Assembly: GCA_030634675.1 (NCBI GenBank)
Contig: DAOWAH010000072.1
Coordinates: 1-7,435 of the forward strand
From: Fidelibacterota bacterium
Lineage (GTDB): Bacteria > Marinisomatota > Marinisomatia > Marinisomatales > TCS56
Reading direction: 5' to 3'
Length of the DNA stretch: 7,435 bases
The notes below the pieces were generated by a model. It made no database searches. It saw nothing but the letters and a program-made list of their open reading frames with translations, and was not told where the DNA came from. The position numbers were made by a program, and so were the translations under genes. Shown here in pieces: positions 4,561-7,435 of this stretch; position 1 is the first letter of the stretch; each line of letters starts with the position of its first letter.

Positions 4561-7435
4561 TTAATATCCTGTAGACAGATGACGACCGCCGCGGTGTTCT
4601 ACTTTAAGTTCCTTCAACGTCGGTGATTTGGGACTTATCTGCAAGTAAAATCCCTGCCCAAAACCGGAAGGTACCCAATTAAGGGACAACTCCCAGCAAT
4701 GCAGATCGCGATAGATTGAAAAATTATGGTTTAACATATTTCGCGTTAACAGATTGAAACTGGCATTGTATTTAACCCGCCAGTTTTCGGTCATCTGGGC
4801 GGTAATACCGGAATTCATCTGGAAGCGTTCTGTTTCATTGGTCATTTGTGGATTTGTCAGTGTGTAGGAGAATGAAATGCTGGCTTTCCATAAATTTGCG
4901 GCATCTAATTTTGTGGGTTTCTGAACTGGTTTTGCTTCAATCCCCTGATCGATGAATTCTTCTTCAAAAGCGGTTGAATCAACTAATGTGTCTGGTTGTA
5001 ATACGATCGGTGTCAGGCGCTTACCGGAAAAACTGAAACTCTGGGACATGCTGACCTGGGTCAAACGGGGTGCTGGTAAACCGTATTTATTGACCCGCAG
5101 CTTATCGGTTTTTTGCTGGAGTTCCTCATCGAATTCATAGAAATCATGTTTCATTCTCAAGTCGAGGTTCAGCTTATTGCTGAGTTTAGACCGCAGGGAT
5201 GAACTCAGAATCCCCATTTTATAATTTTTGAAATTATAGCTGGTCGAGAAATTATAGGTAAACAGGTCTCGTTTGATCTCCTTTTCATCCTTCAGCATTT
5301 TAGCCTGAAATGAATTATTCATGGAAAAGGACATGGATTGTGCCTCGGTCTTGGGTGTTGACCCGGCCAAAGTTCCGGCAAAGCGATCCAGCAACAAAGG
5401 GGTTCCGTTGGTGTCAGCTATCGATTGAAAATAGCCAAAATCATGACCGAATACCGGTTTAGAGAAATCGGGGCTGTACCGATAGCCTATCGTAGGGGAG
5501 GCGACGTGGCGCAGAAATTTCAGAGGTCCAATATTAATCGGAAACATACCATAAATCTGGGTTTTCAGATTCAGGTTGAAATTAGCCGTGGTCCGGGCGG
5601 CAAATCCATCCACTTCTTGTTTGATTATCGTGTTAGTGTTTGAATCAAGTCCGGCAATTACAAAACTGCGATTTACCCAACTGGACTTCAAACTTGTGCT
5701 GGGGTTGACAGTGATATATTTAAATATTTTCTGAGGACCCGATATACTGCTGCTATGAACAACGACTTGATCAGAAAAAGTTTTAACCGTTGGATTCCAG
5801 CGATATTGATCGACTGAGTCGGGAACCTCTTCCGACTCATAAAAGGTTTTATGCGGATTATTCAGGTTGGCGCTGTAATTCCAGGTGATATTATTGTACC
5901 AGCGCTTCTGCCTTCCGCTGCTTTTGAAGAAATAATCCTGGCCATGCCGGAATGAAATTCTCGGTAAAGTGCTGGTTGTTATATTTAATTTTGTACCGGC
6001 CTTGGTTGGTGTTTGATAAAAGTCGGTGGTGGGATCGATTTTTTTGTCTACCATCAGATCACGGGAAGATGACAGGTTCAGGCTCATCGAATTTTTGGTT
6101 TTCTTCCACTTTTTCGAATAGGTCAAGTTGGATATCGCCTGTTGTTTCAGGCGTCGTTCCAGATCAATACCATTTTCCAGATTATAATCGCTGTTACTCT
6201 GGTAAGTTGCGTCAATGTTCAGGCGCTGGTTATGGCGCATCGTTTGATTATGTTTCCATTTTAATACATAGTCGGTCGTTGAGCCTGGTTCGAACAGGTT
6301 TACAATATCTTCATTTCCCTGACCGAGCGATTTTTTAAATTCGAGATTAAGCAAACCGCTAAAGCGATAACGGCTGTTATAACGGTTATAATTCCTGAAA
6401 CGGATGCCCCATTTAGTACTGAAATCAAATAAAAAACGCGAGTCATAATAATCATTGGGTGCCCAGAAATAACCCAGCCCATTGATAAATTGTCCCCGGG
6501 AACGGTTTTCGCCATAACCGGGCATGATCCAGCCCGAATGACGCGTCCCTCCCTGATGCGGAAAAATACCCAAGGGCAAGGCCATTATCGGTATTCCAGC
6601 GATATATAAAATTATTGGACGGATGATGACTTTATCCTGGTTGATCATTTTCATTCGCCGGCCGGCAAAATGGAAATGGGGGACGACCAGATCGCAGGTG
6701 GTATAACTGCTGTGGTTGATATAATAAGTCGTATTATCGGTATTGCGGATTTCATTTCCGGCATAATAACCACCTCCGGTCCTGGTGCGACCCTGGATGA
6801 TTTTACCATGGCGGGTTTCGAGATTGTAAGTCAGTGATTCACCGGTCATTGGTTCCCGGCCCCGCTCACTGATGGTTGGCATAATCTCTTGGCTCAGTGT
6901 ATCTCCCGGAACACTTGGGATGGCCTTTAATAAATTATTTTTCCAGGATACGTTGACGTACCCGGCACTCAGGTTCATACCGCTGTAATCGATGCTGGCA
7001 TTATCGAGCAAATCGGTCATTTCCTCTGGAATGCTGTAATCTATAATATCTGATTCATAGGCAATCGGGGCATCTATACTTTCATTGCTGGTGTCGGGTC
7101 GAAATTCACCACGAGCGCCACCGTTTATATAAATATTTTCCAGATCATCTACTCCAAAATACATTATTATTGTATCGCCACTGGCAGTATTGTTGCCCTG
7201 ATAAACCGAATCCTCGAAAATATGATAAAGAGTCGTGGCCATTCCTTCGATACGCATCGAATCCAGTTCACCATCGGTAAAGAATCCTCTCAGGATTTTG
7301 CCGGTGAGGTCATCCTTGAATTCAACCGGATGGCTTATTATTATTGTGGAATCTTCAATTTCGACCGAATTCTCTTGACGGCCGGCGATGGTGTTGATCA
7401 CATGGGCTTCGGAAGGGATGAAAATTGATTCCAGA
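4561..7435 (-). CDS. lptD: LPS-assembly outer membrane protein LptD, N-terminus beyond window
   Basis: LptD is the outer-membrane beta-barrel that, with lipoprotein LptE, receives LPS from the periplasmic Lpt bridge and inserts it into the outer leaflet. The frame is open to the right edge, giving 957 visible residues; a GTG at 7401 is internal, because eleven sense codons precede it. Counting from that GTG, residues 1-~250 hold an OstA/LptA-like beta-jellyroll and linker (for example LTYNLETRHGKI, SSYTTCD). The hallmark junction is LYIAGIPIMALPLGIFP (265-281) followed by SGWIMPGYGENRSRGQF (289-305). The rest is a long barrel rich in alternating hydrophobic and aromatic residues, ending with YRDLHCWELSLNWVPSGF and a basic tail. 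Only two cysteines are visible, Cys236 and Cys902. The signal peptide is outside the window. The pattern resembles Bacteroidota/FCB LptD more than the E. coli protein. TAA at 4561-4563 abuts a palindromic element. Confidence 0.95.
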   Translation of the reverse strand, partial: LESIFIPSEAHVINTIAGRQENSVEIEDSTIIISHPVEFKDDLTGKILRGFFTDGELDSMRIEGMATTLYHIFEDSVYQGNNTASGDTIIMYFGVDDLENIYINGGARGEFRPDTSNESIDAPIAYESDIIDYSIPEEMTDLLDNASIDYSGMNLSAGYVNVSWKNNLLKAIPSVPGDTLSQEIMPTISERGREPMTGESLTYNLETRHGKIIQGRTRTGGGYYAGNEIRNTDNTTYYINHSSYTTCDLVVPHFHFAGRRMKMINQDKVIIRPIILYIAGIPIMALPLGIFPHQGGTRHSGWIMPGYGENRSRGQFINGLGYFWAPNDYYDSRFLFDFSTKWGIRFRNYNRYNSRYRFSGLLNLEFKKSLGQGNEDIVNLFEPGSTTDYVLKWKHNQTMRHNQRLNIDATYQSNSDYNLENGIDLERRLKQQAISNLTYSKKWKKTKNSMSLNLSSSRDLMVDKKIDPTTDFYQTPTKAGTKLNITTSTLPRISFRHGQDYFFKSSGRQKRWYNNITWNYSANLNNPHKTFYESEEVPDSVDQYRWNPTVKTFSDQVVVHSSSISGPQKIFKYITVNPSTSLKSSWVNRSFVIAGLDSNTNTIIKQEVDGFAARTTANFNLNLKTQIYGMFPINIGPLKFLRHVASPTIGYRYSPDFSKPVFGHDFGYFQSIADTNGTPLLLDRFAGTLAGSTPKTEAQSMSFSMNNSFQAKMLKDEKEIKRDLFTYNFSTSYNFKNYKMGILSSSLRSKLSNKLNLDLRMKHDFYEFDEELQQKTDKLRVNKYGLPAPRLTQVSMSQSFSFSGKRLTPIVLQPDTLVDSTAFEEEFIDQGIEAKPVQKPTKLDAANLWKASISFSYTLTNPQMTNETERFQMNSGITAQMTENWRVKYNASFNLLTRNMLNHNFSIYRDLHCWELSLNWVPSGFGQGFYLQISPKSPTLKELKVEHRGGRHLSTGY

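Noticed and set aside
5952..6338. 128-codon plus-strand open frame
   Set aside because: It lies wholly antisense to lptD, has no recognisable domain or ribosome site, and its composition is explained by the lptD codons on the other strand.
6300..6515. 71-codon minus-strand frame with hydrophobic residues, a possible small membrane protein
   Set aside because: It overlaps lptD in another frame on the same strand across its conserved barrel start, with no sign of independent translation.
7399..7401. GTG as the start of lptD
   Set aside because: The same frame continues without a stop through 11 more codons to the window edge, there is no signal peptide after the GTG, and the sequence begins inside an OstA-like domain. 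The true start is outside the window.

Overview
The window holds five protein-coding genes, all on the minus strand. In transcription order (right to left) they are lptD (5' end outside the window), a GNAT-family acetyltransferase, a small zinc-ribbon/DUF2007-type protein, hisS, and topA (3' end outside the window). There are no rRNA, tRNA or CRISPR sequences and no transposase gene. The plus-strand open frames are antisense shadows of these genes.

The organism is a diderm bacterium that carries LPS-assembly machinery. The LptD reads like the OstA-like LptD of the Bacteroidota/FCB assemblage, with blocks such as YTTCD, IPIMALPLGIFP, SGWIMPGYG and a C-terminal DLHCWE, rather than the proteobacterial form. 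Three of the four visible start codons lack a clear Shine-Dalgarno sequence, which also fits FCB-type lineages. A FCB-group phylum such as Marinimicrobia, Calditrichota or a relative is my inference; the sequence does not fix the phylum.

Layout: 1-1809 is topA (603 N-terminal residues, catalytic core complete). 1810-1914 is an AT-rich gap with a weak possible promoter. 1915-3183 is a complete hisS with all class II motifs. 3187-3516 is the zinc-ribbon protein, ending 3 nt before the hisS start and so probably translationally coupled to it. 3517-3585 is a short leader with a clear GGAG ribosome site. 3586-4374 is the GNAT protein. 4395-4560 is a 166-bp palindromic element with near-perfect terminal inverted repeats. 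4561-7435 is lptD, open to the right edge.

Most of the window is conserved housekeeping sequence: outer-membrane LPS assembly, tRNA charging and DNA topology. The least ordinary part is the 166-bp element between lptD and the GNAT gene. It has 14-bp terminal inverted repeats, a second TAGTG motif inside each end, an inner CG-rich repeat pair and a central 40-nt hairpin. It looks like a small non-autonomous (MITE-like) mobile element that inserted exactly at the lptD stop codon and 20 nt upstream of the GNAT start. I see no undescribed multi-gene system here.
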